A stretch of DNA of 64,000 nt from Bacillus tequilensis KCTC 13622 (GCF_000507145.1 NZ_AYTO01000001.1:1-64000); one strand, 5' to 3'; counted from the stretch's first letter, positions 37,017 through 46,099 are shown. Notes: generated from the sequence alone by a model not told the origin. Program-made: numbers and translations.

Positions 37017-37511
37017 CACGATCAGAACGGGTATATCCGATTTTGCTGAAAGCTTTTCGCTTACACTTCCGAATAATAGCTTTTTCAGCTTGTTTTGGTC
37101 TCTGCTTCCGGTTACGATCATATCGGCAGACATGCGGTTTGCATGCTCGATAATGGATTCAGCCGGATCGCCTTCTAATATATCGATATCTCCATCTGCC
37201 TGCTGATTATTCAGCATCATTCTGGCTTCGGCGATGACTTCTTCTGTACGGTCTTCATAGATCATGGGCTCTGGCGGTGCAACGTCTGAAATAAGCGGCT
37301 CAGGAACACTTGCCATGCCTCCGCCAATATAGCTTGCCCCGGATGCGGGCCTCGGCGGGTCGATGACGGTCTGATTGTCCTTCATATCATGTGAATGGGC
37401 GACGGTAATGGCGGCATTTACGGTTTTAGCAAGATCGATGGCTGTCTGCAGCGCTTTCTTACTATTTTCACTTCCGTCAAACGCAACGATGATACGGTCA
37501 GCATGAAACAT
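37011..37511 (-). CDS. nhaX: Universal stress protein family protein NhaX
   Basis: 166 residues. UspA fold: RIIVAFDGSENSKKALQTAIDLA at the N-terminus, and the ATP-binding loop region DMIVTGSRDQNKLKKLLFGSVSEKLSAKSDIPVLIVK at the C-terminus. A Pro/Gly/Ile insert lies near residues 60-85. Starts at 37520, 37514 and 37511 are all possible; GGGTGAG favours the last two. Same strand as nhaC but separated by a terminator. Stress-related role unproven. Confidence 0.85.
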   Translation of the reverse strand: MFHADRIIVAFDGSENSKKALQTAIDLAKTVNAAITVAHSHDMKDNQTVIDPPRPASGASYIGGGMASVPEPLISDVAPPEPMIYEDRTEEVIAEARMMLNNQQADGDIDILEGDPAESIIEHANRMSADMIVTGSRDQNKLKKLLFGSVSEKLSAKSDIPVLIVK

Positions 37512-37591
37512 CATTCTCACCCTTTCAAAAACGTCTTACAGCACAATACCCGGATTCGAGAACTATTAACCTTTTCCTATTCAAGTAGTGA

Positions 37592-37620
37592 TTGACAAAA
37601 AAAGGTTTTGTTTATATGAT
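37592..37620 (+). promoter_or_regulatory. Sigma-A promoter of bmrBCD
   Basis: TTGACA (37592-37597), 17 bases, TATGAT (37615-37620): a near-consensus promoter, which suits an operon whose control is mainly downstream by attenuation. Confidence 0.88.
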
Positions 37621-37658
37621 GGAAAAAAGATGAAAACGGAATGGAAGGAGGGTTTGCT

Positions 37659-37730
37659 ATGCCAAAGAATTTGTGTCTTTACAAAACAGTTTCATATTGG
37701 CGCGGCAAACCCTGTGTCCTGATTGATTGA
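37659..37730 (+). CDS. bmrB: BmrB-type leader peptide controlling bmrCD
   Basis: 23 codons (MPKNLCLYKTVSYWRGKPCV then LID and TGA) behind a strong AAGGAGGG site. In B. subtilis bmrB (yheJ) encodes a leader of about 53 residues whose translation, stalled by ribosome-targeting antibiotics, lets RNA polymerase pass an attenuator into bmrC and bmrD. Here the frame stops after 23 residues, shorter than I recall. Codons for Trp-Arg-Gly (GCGCGGC at 37700-37706) can pair with GCCGCGC at 37748-37754, so ribosome position would alter leader folding. Confidence 0.7.
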   Translation: MPKNLCLYKTVSYWRGKPCVLID

Positions 37731-37784
37731 ATGGTTTTTTAGGCCTGGCCGCGCGCTGAAAAGCGCTGTGCATTTATATTGGTT

Positions 37785-37820
37785 AAAAAAGGCATGGAGC
37801 TGACGCTTCATGCCTTTTTT
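37785..37820 (+). terminator. Attenuator terminator in the bmrBCD leader
   Basis: Stem GGCATGGAGC/GCTTCATGCC (37791-37800 with 37805-37814) extended by A6/T6, loop TGAC, 135 bases before bmrC and after the leader peptide. Its place inside the operon marks it as a regulated terminator. Confidence 0.88.
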
Positions 37821-37954
37821 ATATACAAATCTTACGGAAAGACAGGTGTATGGGATGTGAAGACAAATCCAGAGACGAGGACAGCTCATAGCAAACTGAG
37901 TGAAAAAAGCTGCAAGGAGAAAATAGAAGGCGGCTGATGAGGAGGCGGAGATAA

Positions 37955-39712
37955 ATGTTTTCAGTATTGAAAAAGCTAGGCTGGTTTTTTAAAGCCTACT
38001 GGCTGCGCTATACGATTGCGATTGTGCTTTTATTAGGGGTTAATGTCATTGAAATGTTTCCGCCTAAGCTTTTGGGGAACGCCATAGATGATATGAAATC
38101 AGGGGCGTTTACTGCGGAAGGGATGCTGTTTTATATCGGTATCTTTTTTGTGCTGACGGCCGCTGTGTATATCATGTCTTATTTTTGGATGCATCAGCTG
38201 TTCGGAGGAGCGAATCTGATGGAGAAAATTCTCCGTACGAAGCTGATGGGACATCTGCTGACTATGTCGCCGCCGTTTTATGAAAAAAACCGGACAGGTG
38301 ATTTAATGGCGCGGGGGACGAATGATCTTCAGGCTGTCAGTTTAACGACGGGGTTTGGCATCTTAACATTAGTCGACTCTACGATGTTTATGTTGACGAT
38401 CTTTTTGACAATGGGATCTTTGATCAGCTGGAAGCTGACCTTTGCCGCCATTATTCCGCTTCCTATTATGGCGATTGCCATCAGTCTATACGGAAGTAAA
38501 ATTCATGAGCGGTTTACGGAAGCCCAAAATGCATTCGGGGCGCTGAATGACAAGGTGCTTGAATCCGTTTCAGGCGTGCGGGTGATTCGCGCGTATGTAC
38601 AGGAAACAAATGATGTCCGCCGGTTTCATGAAATGACCGCCGATGTGTATCAGAAAAATATGAAAGTGGCTTTTATTGATTCCCTGTTTGAGCCGACGGT
38701 AAAGCTGCTCGTCGGCGCCAGCTATCTGATCGGGCTCGGCTACGGAGCGTTTCTTGTGTTCCGGAACGAGCTGACGCTTGGCGAGCTTGTTTCCTTTAAT
38801 GTTTATCTCGGCATGATGATTTGGCCGATGTTTGCAATCGGTGAACTCATCAATGTGATGCAGCGAGGCAATGCGTCACTAGACAGGGTAAATGAAACCC
38901 TTTCTTATGAGCCGGACGTAACCGATCCAAAGCAGCCCGCTGCATTGAAAGAGCCTGGAGATATCATATTCAGCCATGTCGGCTTTACATATCCCAGCTC
39001 AGCAAGCGCCAATATTCAGGATGTTTCATTTACAGTGCGAAAAGGGCAGACTGTCGGGATCGCCGGTAAAACCGGAAGTGGAAAAACGACGATTATTAAG
39101 CAGCTTTTGCGCCAGTATCCTGCCGGTGAAGGAAGCATCACATTCTCAGACGTGCCGATTGAGCAGATCCCTCTTGACCGGCTCCGCGGGTGGATCGGAT
39201 ATGTGCCGCAGGATCATTTGCTGTTTTCGCGGACAGTAAAAGAAAATATTTTATATGGAAAACAGGATGCAAGTGATGAAGAGGTTCGGCAAGCCATCGC
39301 CGAAGCACACTTCGAAAAGGATTTACACATGCTTCCGTCCGGCCTTGAGACAATGGTCGGCGAAAAAGGCGTGGCGCTGTCAGGCGGGCAGAAACAAAGA
39401 ATTTCGATTGCCAGAGCCCTCATGGCGAATCCGGAGATTTTGATCCTGGATGATTCGCTTTCCGCTGTAGATGCCAAAACAGAGGCGGCCATTATCAGGA
39501 ACATCAGAGAAAACCGAAAAGGGAAAACGACATTTATTTTGACGCACCGTCTATCCGCGGTAGAGCATGCTGACCTGATTCTAGTGATGGATGGCGGCGT
39601 TATTGCTGAGAGAGGCACGCATCAAGAACTGCTGGCCAATAATGGATGGTATCGGGAACAATATGAAAGACAGCAGCTGTTCACTGCGAATGAAGGGGGA
39701 GCAGGGGCGTGA
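37955..39712 (+). CDS. bmrC: Multidrug ABC transporter half BmrC
   Basis: 585 residues (formerly YheI): six membrane helices then an ATP-binding domain. Walker A GKTGSGKTTI, signature LSGGQKQR, Walker B ILILDDSLSAVD. The residue after the Walker B Asp is Asp, not the catalytic Glu, marking one degenerate ATP site as known for BmrC. Forms a heterodimeric exporter with BmrD, whose start overlaps this stop by 4 bases. Expressed when antibiotics relieve attenuation upstream. Start ATG follows GGAGGCGGAG. Confidence 0.95.
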   Translation: MFSVLKKLGWFFKAYWLRYTIAIVLLLGVNVIEMFPPKLLGNAIDDMKSGAFTAEGMLFYIGIFFVLTAAVYIMSYFWMHQLFGGANLMEKILRTKLMGHLLTMSPPFYEKNRTGDLMARGTNDLQAVSLTTGFGILTLVDSTMFMLTIFLTMGSLISWKLTFAAIIPLPIMAIAISLYGSKIHERFTEAQNAFGALNDKVLESVSGVRVIRAYVQETNDVRRFHEMTADVYQKNMKVAFIDSLFEPTVKLLVGASYLIGLGYGAFLVFRNELTLGELVSFNVYLGMMIWPMFAIGELINVMQRGNASLDRVNETLSYEPDVTDPKQPAALKEPGDIIFSHVGFTYPSSASANIQDVSFTVRKGQTVGIAGKTGSGKTTIIKQLLRQYPAGEGSITFSDVPIEQIPLDRLRGWIGYVPQDHLLFSRTVKENILYGKQDASDEEVRQAIAEAHFEKDLHMLPSGLETMVGEKGVALSGGQKQRISIARALMANPEILILDDSLSAVDAKTEAAIIRNIRENRKGKTTFILTHRLSAVEHADLILVMDGGVIAERGTHQELLANNGWYREQYERQQLFTANEGGAGA

Positions 39713-41730
39713 AAACAGGAAAAACGCTATGGAGATACGCACTCCTTTATCGAAAAATGCTGATCACAGCCGTCCTATTGCTTACGGTTGCCGTCGGAGC
39801 AGAACTGACTGGACCGTTTATCGGCAAAAAAATGATTGATGACCATATCCTCGGCATTGAGAAAGCATGGTATGAAGCTGCGGGAAAAGATAAAAACGCC
39901 GTTCAGTTTCACGGCGCCTCATATGTGAGAGAGGACCGTATGCAGGGGCCTGTTTCAAAAGAAAAAGAAGCGCATATTTATCAAGTGGGAACGGCATTCT
40001 ATTTTGTTGATCAGGCTGTCAGCTTTGACGGGAACAGAACGGTTTCTGACGGAAAGCTGACGATCACAAACGGAGACAAGAGCCGGACATATGCTGCCGA
40101 AAAGCTGACAAAGCAGGAGCTTTTCGGGTTCTATCAGCCGGAAATAAAGGGAATGGTGTTTCTAATTTGCCTGTATGGGGGGCTGCTTGTCTTTTCTGTA
40201 TTCTTTCAATACGGACAGCATTATTTGCTGCAGATGAGCGCTAATCGGATTGTTCAAAAGATGAGAGAGGACGTGTTTTCTCACATTCAGAAAATGCCGA
40301 TCCGCTATTTTGACAATCTTCCGGCCGGAAAAGTGGTTGCGAGGATTACCAACGATACGGAGGCCATCAGGGATTTATATGTCACAGTGCTGTCGACCTT
40401 TGTGACAAGCGGAATCTATATGCTCGGGATATTCACAGCATTGTTTTTGCTGGATGTTAAGCTCGCGTTTGTGTGTCTGGCAATCGTGCCGATGATCTGG
40501 CTGTGGTCAGTCATATACCGAAAATACGCGTCATATTACAATCGGAAAATCCGCTCGATCAACAGTGACATTAACGCAAAAATGAATGAGTCCATTCAAG
40601 GCATGCCGATTATTCAGGCTTTCCGTCATCAAAAAGAAACGATGAGGGAATTTGAAGAATTAAACGAATCTCATTTTTATTTTCAAAACAGGATGCTGAA
40701 TTTAAACTCGTTAATGTCCCATAACCTTGTTAATGTCATCCGCAACCTTGCGTTTGTCAGTCTGATCTGGCATTTTGGCGGTGCAAGCCTGAATGCGGCC
40801 GGGATTGTTTCTATCGGTGTGCTTTATGCGTTTGTCGATTATTTAAACCGGTTATTTCAGCCGATTACAGGCATCGTCAATCAGTTTTCAAAACTGGAGC
40901 TTGCACGGGTTTCTGCCGGACGTGTTTTTGAATTGCTTGACGAAAAAAATACAGAAGAAGCGGGTGAACCGGCGAAGGAGCGAGCGCTGGGGAGGGTGGA
41001 ATTTCGCGATGTGTCATTTGCATATCAAGATGGTGAAGAGGTATTAAAACATATTTCCTTTACCGCGCAAAAAGGCGAAACTGTAGCGCTCGTCGGTCAT
41101 ACCGGATCAGGAAAAAGCTCAATTTTGAATCTCCTGTTTCGTTTTTATGACGCGCAAAAAGGGGATGTGCTGATCGACGGGAAAAGCATTTACAACATGT
41201 CAAGACAGGAGCTTAGATCCCATATGGGCATTGTGCTTCAGGACCCGTACTTATTCTCGGGCACAATCGGATCTAACGTAAGTCTGGATGACGAAAGAAT
41301 GACCGAAGAAGATATGAAAAAAGCACTGCGTCAAGTCGGTGCCGAGCCGCTTCTGAAAAAGCTTCCGAAAGGCATCAATGAACCAGTGATTGAAAAAGGC
41401 AACACGCTGTCCTCTGGAGAGCGGCAGTTAATTTCTTTCGCAAGAGCTTTGGCGTTTGATCCCGCCATTTTGATTTTAGATGAAGCAACGGCGCATATTG
41501 ATACTGAGACAGAGGCTGTGATCCAGAAGGCGCTTGATGTTGTTAAACAAGGGCGTACTACCTTCGTCATCGCCCACCGGCTTTCAACAATCAGAAACGC
41601 GGATCAGATTTTGGTCCTTGATAAAGGAGAAATTGTTGAGAGAGGGAACCATGAGGAATTGATGGCCGTTAAAGGCCAATATTATCAAATGTATAAGCTG
41701 CAAAAGGGCCAGAAACATTCCATTGCATAA
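39709..41730 (+). CDS. bmrD: Multidrug ABC transporter half BmrD
   Basis: 673 residues (formerly YheH). ATP-binding domain: Walker A GHTGSGKSSI, a divergent signature TLSSGERQL, and Walker B ILILDEATAHID with the catalytic Glu. A hydrophilic insert of about 85 residues (DDHILGIEKAWYEAAGKDK onward) separates membrane helices 1 and 2, consistent with the extracellular domain known in BmrD. Pairs with BmrC; together they hold one canonical and one degenerate site. Start GTG at 39709. Confidence 0.95.
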   Translation: MKTGKTLWRYALLYRKMLITAVLLLTVAVGAELTGPFIGKKMIDDHILGIEKAWYEAAGKDKNAVQFHGASYVREDRMQGPVSKEKEAHIYQVGTAFYFVDQAVSFDGNRTVSDGKLTITNGDKSRTYAAEKLTKQELFGFYQPEIKGMVFLICLYGGLLVFSVFFQYGQHYLLQMSANRIVQKMREDVFSHIQKMPIRYFDNLPAGKVVARITNDTEAIRDLYVTVLSTFVTSGIYMLGIFTALFLLDVKLAFVCLAIVPMIWLWSVIYRKYASYYNRKIRSINSDINAKMNESIQGMPIIQAFRHQKETMREFEELNESHFYFQNRMLNLNSLMSHNLVNVIRNLAFVSLIWHFGGASLNAAGIVSIGVLYAFVDYLNRLFQPITGIVNQFSKLELARVSAGRVFELLDEKNTEEAGEPAKERALGRVEFRDVSFAYQDGEEVLKHISFTAQKGETVALVGHTGSGKSSILNLLFRFYDAQKGDVLIDGKSIYNMSRQELRSHMGIVLQDPYLFSGTIGSNVSLDDERMTEEDMKKALRQVGAEPLLKKLPKGINEPVIEKGNTLSSGERQLISFARALAFDPAILILDEATAHIDTETEAVIQKALDVVKQGRTTFVIAHRLSTIRNADQILVLDKGEIVERGNHEELMAVKGQYYQMYKLQKGQKHSIA

Positions 41731-41735
41731 CGCTC

Positions 41736-41767
41736 AAAAACCCAAAACAATCGTGTTTTGGGTTTTT
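41736..41767. terminator. Bidirectional terminator between bmrD and yheG
   Basis: A 14-bp perfect stem AAAAACCCAAAACA and its complement with loop ATCG. Confidence 0.93.
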
Positions 41768-41778
41768 AGTTTATGTAG

Positions 41779-42399
41779 TTAATAAGCCAGTCCGACTCGG
41801 TATCCGATATACTCTCCTGTAATAAGCTCACGATAGAGAAAATCAGCAGTATCACCGACCGTAATGCTTTTACCGCCTTCTGGCAAAACGTCACGCTCAG
41901 CCCGATATACGCCGGCTGCTGTTCCGTCCGGAAGGTAAGTGGGGCAGATGATTGTCCAGTCTAGAGAGGAATCTTTTAGCATTTCGTATACTTTTGCGTG
42001 CTCTTTGGCTGCGCGGGTCTGCCTTCGTTTTGATTCATTTGTTTCAAACCGGAATTTTCCCGGTTCATATCGTGAATCAAGAATGCCTGCGGTGCCGATT
42101 GTAATCAGCCGTTTGATATGCTGTTTTCGCATAATGCCGATAATGTGTGTCATAGCTGCTGAAAGGGTATCATCACCATCTGTGCCAAGACAGCTGATCA
42201 CGATTTCCGCATCCTTCATCACTTTTTTCACATCTTCCCGGCTGCGCGCGTTTCCCATGACGATTCGGTCTTTTGGAAGGGGAAGCTCTGTATGTTGCGA
42301 TCTGACCAGAGCGTAAACGTCAAATTGTCCATCTGCGGCAGCTTGTTTGATAAAGGCTTGTCCGACACGGCCGCTGGCTCCAAATAAAGCGATTTTCAT
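41779..42399 (-). CDS. yheG: NAD(P)-binding SDR-like oxidoreductase/reductase
   Basis: 206 residues from the ATG at 42399, which has GAGGAGG 8 bases upstream; an open frame extends 26 codons further without support. The N-terminal dinucleotide-binding motif [16 protein letters not shown] and TIICPTYLP are typical of the NmrA/BLVRB-like atypical SDR group. Substrate unknown; a flavin or quinone reductase is possible. Confidence 0.85.
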   Translation of the reverse strand: MKIALFGASGRVGQAFIKQAAADGQFDVYALVRSQHTELPLPKDRIVMGNARSREDVKKVMKDAEIVISCLGTDGDDTLSAAMTHIIGIMRKQHIKRLITIGTAGILDSRYEPGKFRFETNESKRRQTRAAKEHAKVYEMLKDSSLDWTIICPTYLPDGTAAGVYRAERDVLPEGGKSITVGDTADFLYRELITGEYIGYRVGLAY

Positions 42400-42437
42400 C
42401 AAAATACCTCCTCGCCCTTCATTATAAGAGGATGCTC

Positions 42438-42563
42438 TCAGTTTGAACAGCGCAGGAAAGAATACCTGTACAAGCAAACAGAATGATGGGAAACATATTC
42501 ATGAATCATGGATATACTTACAAACTGAACCAGCTCCCAATTCAAAAAAGTGATGAATGCCAT
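42438..42563 (-). CDS. yheF: 41-residue small protein YheF
   Basis: 41 residues from the ATG at 42563, preceded by GGGAGGG at 7 bases; length matches YheF. Moderately hydrophobic N-terminal half ([19 protein letters not shown]), two Cys near the end. Function unknown. Confidence 0.6.
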   Translation of the reverse strand: MAFITFLNWELVQFVSISMIHEYVSHHSVCLYRYSFLRCSN

Positions 42564-42621
42564 CCGTATTCCCTCCCTTTTTCCTAGGATATGTGGAACG
42601 GGAAAAAGGGTGACAAATATC

Positions 42622-42648
42622 AAGAGAGCGCGGAAACCGCGCTCTCTC
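42622..42648 (-). terminator. Putative terminator of sspB
   Basis: A perfect 11-bp stem AGAGAGCGCGG/CCGCGCTCTCT with loop AAA (42623-42633 with 42637-42647). The downstream minus-strand T-run is weak. Confidence 0.7.
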
Positions 42649-42668
42649 TATAGCCATATATTGAATTG

Positions 42669-42872
42669 TTATTGTACTCTGCCGCCCATTTGCTGCTGAG
42701 CAAAAGATACTAAACGTTTTGTGATTTCTCCTCCGACAGAACCGTTAGCGCGGGAAGTTGTATCCGCTCCAAGGTTAACGCCGAATTCAGAAGCGATTTC
42801 AAGTTTCATTTGATCGATAGCCTGAGCTGCGCCAGGTACTAGTAAGTCATTTGAAGAGTTTTGGTTAGCCAT
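42669..42872 (-). CDS. sspB: Small acid-soluble spore protein B (alpha/beta type)
   Basis: 67 residues. Binds and protects spore DNA from UV and heat. Both alpha/beta-SASP signatures are visible: the GPR protease cleavage region [10 protein letters not shown] and the DNA-binding region [15 protein letters not shown] strong AAGGAG ribosome site. Forespore expression from a consensus sigma-G promoter, with an unusually long structured leader (separate entries). Confidence 0.96.
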   Translation of the reverse strand: MANQNSSNDLLVPGAAQAIDQMKLEIASEFGVNLGADTTSRANGSVGGEITKRLVSFAQQQMGGRVQ

Positions 42873-42988
42873 GTGTAAAATCTCCTTTTTTATTTAGTAT
42901 GGTTGGGTTAACTGGAGTTGCACCAGTCTGCGGACCCGTCTCGGGTGTCACTGCCGTCTCGGCGTAACCCAATGCTTTGCCGGCTTGT
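42873..42988 (-). ncRNA. Structured 5' leader of sspB: closed junction of three hairpins
   Basis: Between the predicted transcript start (about 42988) and the SD. An 8-bp closing stem (TTGGGTTA at 42903-42910 with TAACCCAA at 42965-42972) encloses three perfect hairpins: 5 bp (42911-42915/42923-42927), 5 bp (42934-42938/42942-42946) and 4 bp (42953-42956/42960-42963). No ORF explains it, and no family is recognised. Confidence 0.6.
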
Positions 42989-42994
42989 ACTACG

Positions 42995-43024
42995 TATTAT
43001 GTTAAAATCGCCGGAAACTCATGC
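42995..43024 (-). promoter_or_regulatory. Sigma-G (forespore) promoter of sspB
   Basis: Minus strand GCATG (43024-43020), 18 bases, CATAATA (43001-42995). Exact match to the sigma-G consensus GHATR-N18-CATNHTA. Confidence 0.85.
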
Positions 43025-43056
43025 GGAAAATGGAGTGGTAAATCTTGAGAAGGCAT

Positions 43057-43084
43057 AAAAAAGCTTAGCCGTTCAGGCTAAGCT
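43057..43084 (-). terminator. Terminator of yheE
   Basis: Stem AGCTTAGCC/GGCTAAGCT with 5-nt loop, followed on the minus strand by a T-run. Overlaps the yheE stop. Confidence 0.88.
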
Positions 43085-43301
43085 AGTCATAAATATGAAA
43101 AAGCATCAGTTCATGTATCTCGTTTGTAAGAGCAGGCTGGTCAGCACGGGCGGGAAACACATCTCCCCATTCAATCTCACCGCTCTTATGATAAATGCCT
43201 TCATAATGGGTTCCTTCATAATAAAATGAAATGCTCCATCCGGGCAGCTTTTCTTTTTGGAACAAAGGTTTCCAGCTGAAATGAGAAATCATGACGGACA
43301 C
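43083..43301 (-). CDS. yheE: Small protein YheE (DUF5342-like)
   Basis: 72 residues, acidic and aromatic: MISHFSWKPLFQKEKLPGWSISFYYEGTHYEGIYHKSGEIEWG. The repeated Tyr-Glu-Gly pattern suggests a small beta-sheet fold. No signal peptide. Family confined to bacilli as far as I know; function unknown. Confidence 0.78.
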   Translation of the reverse strand: MSVMISHFSWKPLFQKEKLPGWSISFYYEGTHYEGIYHKSGEIEWGDVFPARADQPALTNEIHELMLFHIYD

Positions 43302-43452
43302 GCTCCTTATATTTGGTATTCATTAACCTGAATAGAACGAATGATGTTCATTGTATCACTGTTGCAGAGGCTTCATTGAAGGACTCTTGATCATGCAGTT
43401 TGTCCCAGCTTTGGATAAAGATAAGCCCGCTTTATTAAAAAAAGCGGACAGG

Positions 43453-44814
43453 CTACGAAGGCCACAGAGCTTCAGGGGATGTAATTGCCTTCTCAGATAA
43501 ATATGACGCGTATTCAAAGCTTCTTCGTTTTGTCAGAGAATCCACATGGTGCAAATTCGGATGAGAAAAAATACTGCGGCCCGGCCGTGAATTGGCTTCA
43601 AACATCCATACCTTCCCGTTCTGATCAATGCCAAAATCAAAACCAATCTCCCCGATAAACCCTTCGATATGATCGTGAAGCACATGGCTTGCCGTCAGCG
43701 CTGCAGCAGAAAGTTTTTTAATGACCTCATTTCTTTCTGCAGGATCTTCGTATACTTCTGCAAGTGTTTTTACAGCTCCTCCGTTAGAAAGATGTGTTGT
43801 AATGCTGTTTTCTCCAGAAATTTTTACGGCTATTGCTGTCACTGTCCATTTCCCTTTTCTGTTTTTATTGGTATGGACACGGAAATCTGCTGGCTTACCT
43901 TGAAATTCGATGAGATCGACGCCTTGCTGAATGAGAAAATCAGACGGGTCGTGCTGCTTTTGAAATTCTGCCAGAAATGCGGCGGCATCGGCATATTCGA
44001 TTGAAGAAAACGTTTTGGCGTCATTCGTATGCTTCACCGTCAGGCCATCGTCTGTTTTTGTCAGCTGATAAATGCCAGTGCCGAGTGCTCCGTTCGCTGG
44101 TTTGATATAGACTTTTTTGTATGCATCACAGAGCTCATCAATCCGCTCCTCAGTTGGTGTCAGCTCAGATTTCGGTAAAAAAGGAGCTGTTCGCGGATCT
44201 TTTTCGAGCAATTGATGAACGTTCCATTTATTGAAAAACGTTTTATTAAACCACGGGATTTGATATTCATCGATCAATCTCTTTTTTGTATGCTGCAAAA
44301 GAAGTGAACCTTCGATTTTTCGGTTCGGCAAACGGTCATAAACGACGTTCGGCAATGGAACGATTTTTTTCTCCCAGCCGTTTTCCCTGTAAAGGAGCCC
44401 TTCAATCGTTCCTTCCTCCCAATTGATTTGGTGCGCGCCAAAAACGAAGCAGTAGCCTCCGGATTGCTCGTGTAATGTGACGAGCTTAGAAAAAAAGAGG
44501 GAGCGATCCTTAAAAGGGCGCTCTAGAGATGCGGTGAATCCCGCCGTAAAGATGCCAATTAACGGCCCGATGTGCACCGTATGATCATGAATCAGAATAT
44601 CAGCCCTGCTTCGGTGGGGAAGCAAAAGCTCATGAAACAGATTTTCAGAAAGAAGCACGGTTTGCTCCAGGTGCCGCCTGTAAGAAACGTGGCATCTGAC
44701 CACCTTCGTCCCGAACGCGGCATGCAAAAGTCCGGGCCGCTTCAGCGAAGCGGGCAGAAACATGGTATTTTCACTGGTTTTGTCTATACCGATCAAAAAC
44801 CGTTTACGATTCAC
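43453..44814 (-). CDS. yheD: YheC/D-type ATP-grasp protein, endospore coat-associated
   Basis: 453 residues. The C-terminal ATP-grasp domain has KVYIKPANGALGTGIYQL (nucleotide-binding Lys), LIQQGVDLIEFQGKPADFRVHTNK and the metal-binding FIGEIGFDFGIDQNGKVWMFEANSRPGR. The N-terminal region (LLPHRSRADILIHDHTVHIGPLIGIF) is shared within the YheC/D family. Overlaps the 3' end of yheC by 11 bases; the two are distant paralogs. Localised to the spore surface in B. subtilis; the ligase substrate is unknown. Confidence 0.9.
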   Translation of the reverse strand: MNRKRFLIGIDKTSENTMFLPASLKRPGLLHAAFGTKVVRCHVSYRRHLEQTVLLSENLFHELLLPHRSRADILIHDHTVHIGPLIGIFTAGFTASLERPFKDRSLFFSKLVTLHEQSGGYCFVFGAHQINWEEGTIEGLLYRENGWEKKIVPLPNVVYDRLPNRKIEGSLLLQHTKKRLIDEYQIPWFNKTFFNKWNVHQLLEKDPRTAPFLPKSELTPTEERIDELCDAYKKVYIKPANGALGTGIYQLTKTDDGLTVKHTNDAKTFSSIEYADAAAFLAEFQKQHDPSDFLIQQGVDLIEFQGKPADFRVHTNKNRKGKWTVTAIAVKISGENSITTHLSNGGAVKTLAEVYEDPAERNEVIKKLSAAALTASHVLHDHIEGFIGEIGFDFGIDQNGKVWMFEANSRPGRSIFSHPNLHHVDSLTKRRSFEYASYLSEKAITSPEALWPS

Positions 44815-45895
44815 GCGGAATAGCTCCTTTCTGGCTTTGCTCAGAAAACAGATATTGGCATCGTTTTAGGGGACAAGTGTACAGCTGTTCTTTTTGCTCG
44901 GGAGCGACACGCACGATTGATTTCCTGCCCGGTTTGGAATTGATATCCATGATCCATATTCTCCCGTCCTTCGCAAGGCATATATCGAGGCCGAGTTCAA
45001 ACAGCGGCCCATAGCGCTCGTCAAGGTAGTACGGAACCGACTGGGTAATCGAGAACACGTCATCAAGCAAGACCACTTGCTGTTTTTTCGGTATATCTTC
45101 AAACCATGAATCGAATGTCTGCACAGCAGATCCGCCTGACAAATTGGCCAGCAGCCCGTGTTTGTATCCGCGTCTCACTGCCTTTCCGACTGTATTCCAT
45201 TCACCTGATTCGTTTTTTTCCATGAACAGGCGGATATCGCATGGGTATTGTTCCTTATCTTGAATATTTAAATAAGGCTGAAGCAAATATTGATGCTGAA
45301 GCACTTTTTTGCACCATGTCTTAAAAGAAGCCTGGTTGGAAAACGTTTTTGTCTGCTTATCCTTTCCGATGTGATAAGTAGCAGTTATGTTTTTCTTACC
45401 CAGCTCCAAAAGAATTACACCTCTGCCTCCTGCGCCGAATGCCGGTTTTAAGATGCAGGCTTTTTCTTTGGATAAAAAGGAGTGGATTTGGTCATAGCGG
45501 CTCACTTTCATCGTTTCCGGAATATAAGGATTGATTACAGGGTGCTGCTGCAAGTCATGAAGGACGGTCCATTTATCGGGAAGACCCCGCCCGATGAATT
45601 CCGTTTCCGGATAATTTTTGAGCCACTCAACGATCGGCTTTGCTTTTTGGGATTGTGAATCCTTGCCGTAAAAACAGCGGTCGTAAATATAATCTGGAAT
45701 CGCCATTTCCGTTTCGTTCCATGTGCTGCTGGCCGAGTGATAGGCCGATGCTTTGACACGCAAGGTGTCAGGTAAAATATCAAATGGTGTAAATCGGACG
45801 AAGCGTATGCCAAATTCGGGTGCTCTTTTGGCCAATTCTGTGGAATAGTCCGCTTCATGCTGACGGGACAAGGACATAAAACCGAGTGTTATCAT
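44804..45895 (-). CDS. yheC: YheC/D-type ATP-grasp protein, endospore coat-associated
   Basis: 363 residues from the ATG at 45895, preceded by GGGGGAG at 8 bases; an upstream in-frame ATG at 45919 lacks a site. ATP-grasp motifs: ACILKPAFGAGGRGVILLEL, LQPYLNIQDKEQYPCDIRLFM, and FELGLDICLAKDGRIWIMDINSKPGR. Paralog of and co-transcribed with yheD. Probably part of late spore envelope assembly; chemistry unknown. Confidence 0.9.
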   Translation of the reverse strand: MITLGFMSLSRQHEADYSTELAKRAPEFGIRFVRFTPFDILPDTLRVKASAYHSASSTWNETEMAIPDYIYDRCFYGKDSQSQKAKPIVEWLKNYPETEFIGRGLPDKWTVLHDLQQHPVINPYIPETMKVSRYDQIHSFLSKEKACILKPAFGAGGRGVILLELGKKNITATYHIGKDKQTKTFSNQASFKTWCKKVLQHQYLLQPYLNIQDKEQYPCDIRLFMEKNESGEWNTVGKAVRRGYKHGLLANLSGGSAVQTFDSWFEDIPKKQQVVLLDDVFSITQSVPYYLDERYGPLFELGLDICLAKDGRIWIMDINSKPGRKSIVRVAPEQKEQLYTCPLKRCQYLFSEQSQKGAIPRES

Positions 45896-46093
45896 GGTGA
45901 GACTCCCCCTTTTATTCAAAAGCTGCCGGCGGGTGTCGGAAGCTTTACGCTAAATACATGTAAGACGAACGCAGCTGACGGTATTCTACTTTACAGAATA
46001 CGATTCTTCACCTTGCCCTATTCCAAATGAACAAGCTGATTTTCTGAAAACAGGAATTTGTCTCCTCGTTTGCTAAGTGATTGCATCAGCCTC

Positions 46094-46099
46094 TATAAT
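46094..46099 (+). promoter_or_regulatory. -10 element upstream of yheB
   Basis: A perfect TATAAT, with TTGCTA 18 bases upstream as a possible -35, 62 bases before yheB. The rest of the 45896-46161 gap shows nothing I can name. Confidence 0.5.

Noticed and set aside
42903-42972. tRNA-like cloverleaf near sspB
   Set aside because: Folds as a closed four-way junction, but has no T-loop (TTCGANNC), no D-loop GG, no plausible anticodon loop position and no CCA-compatible acceptor. Treated as a leader structure instead.
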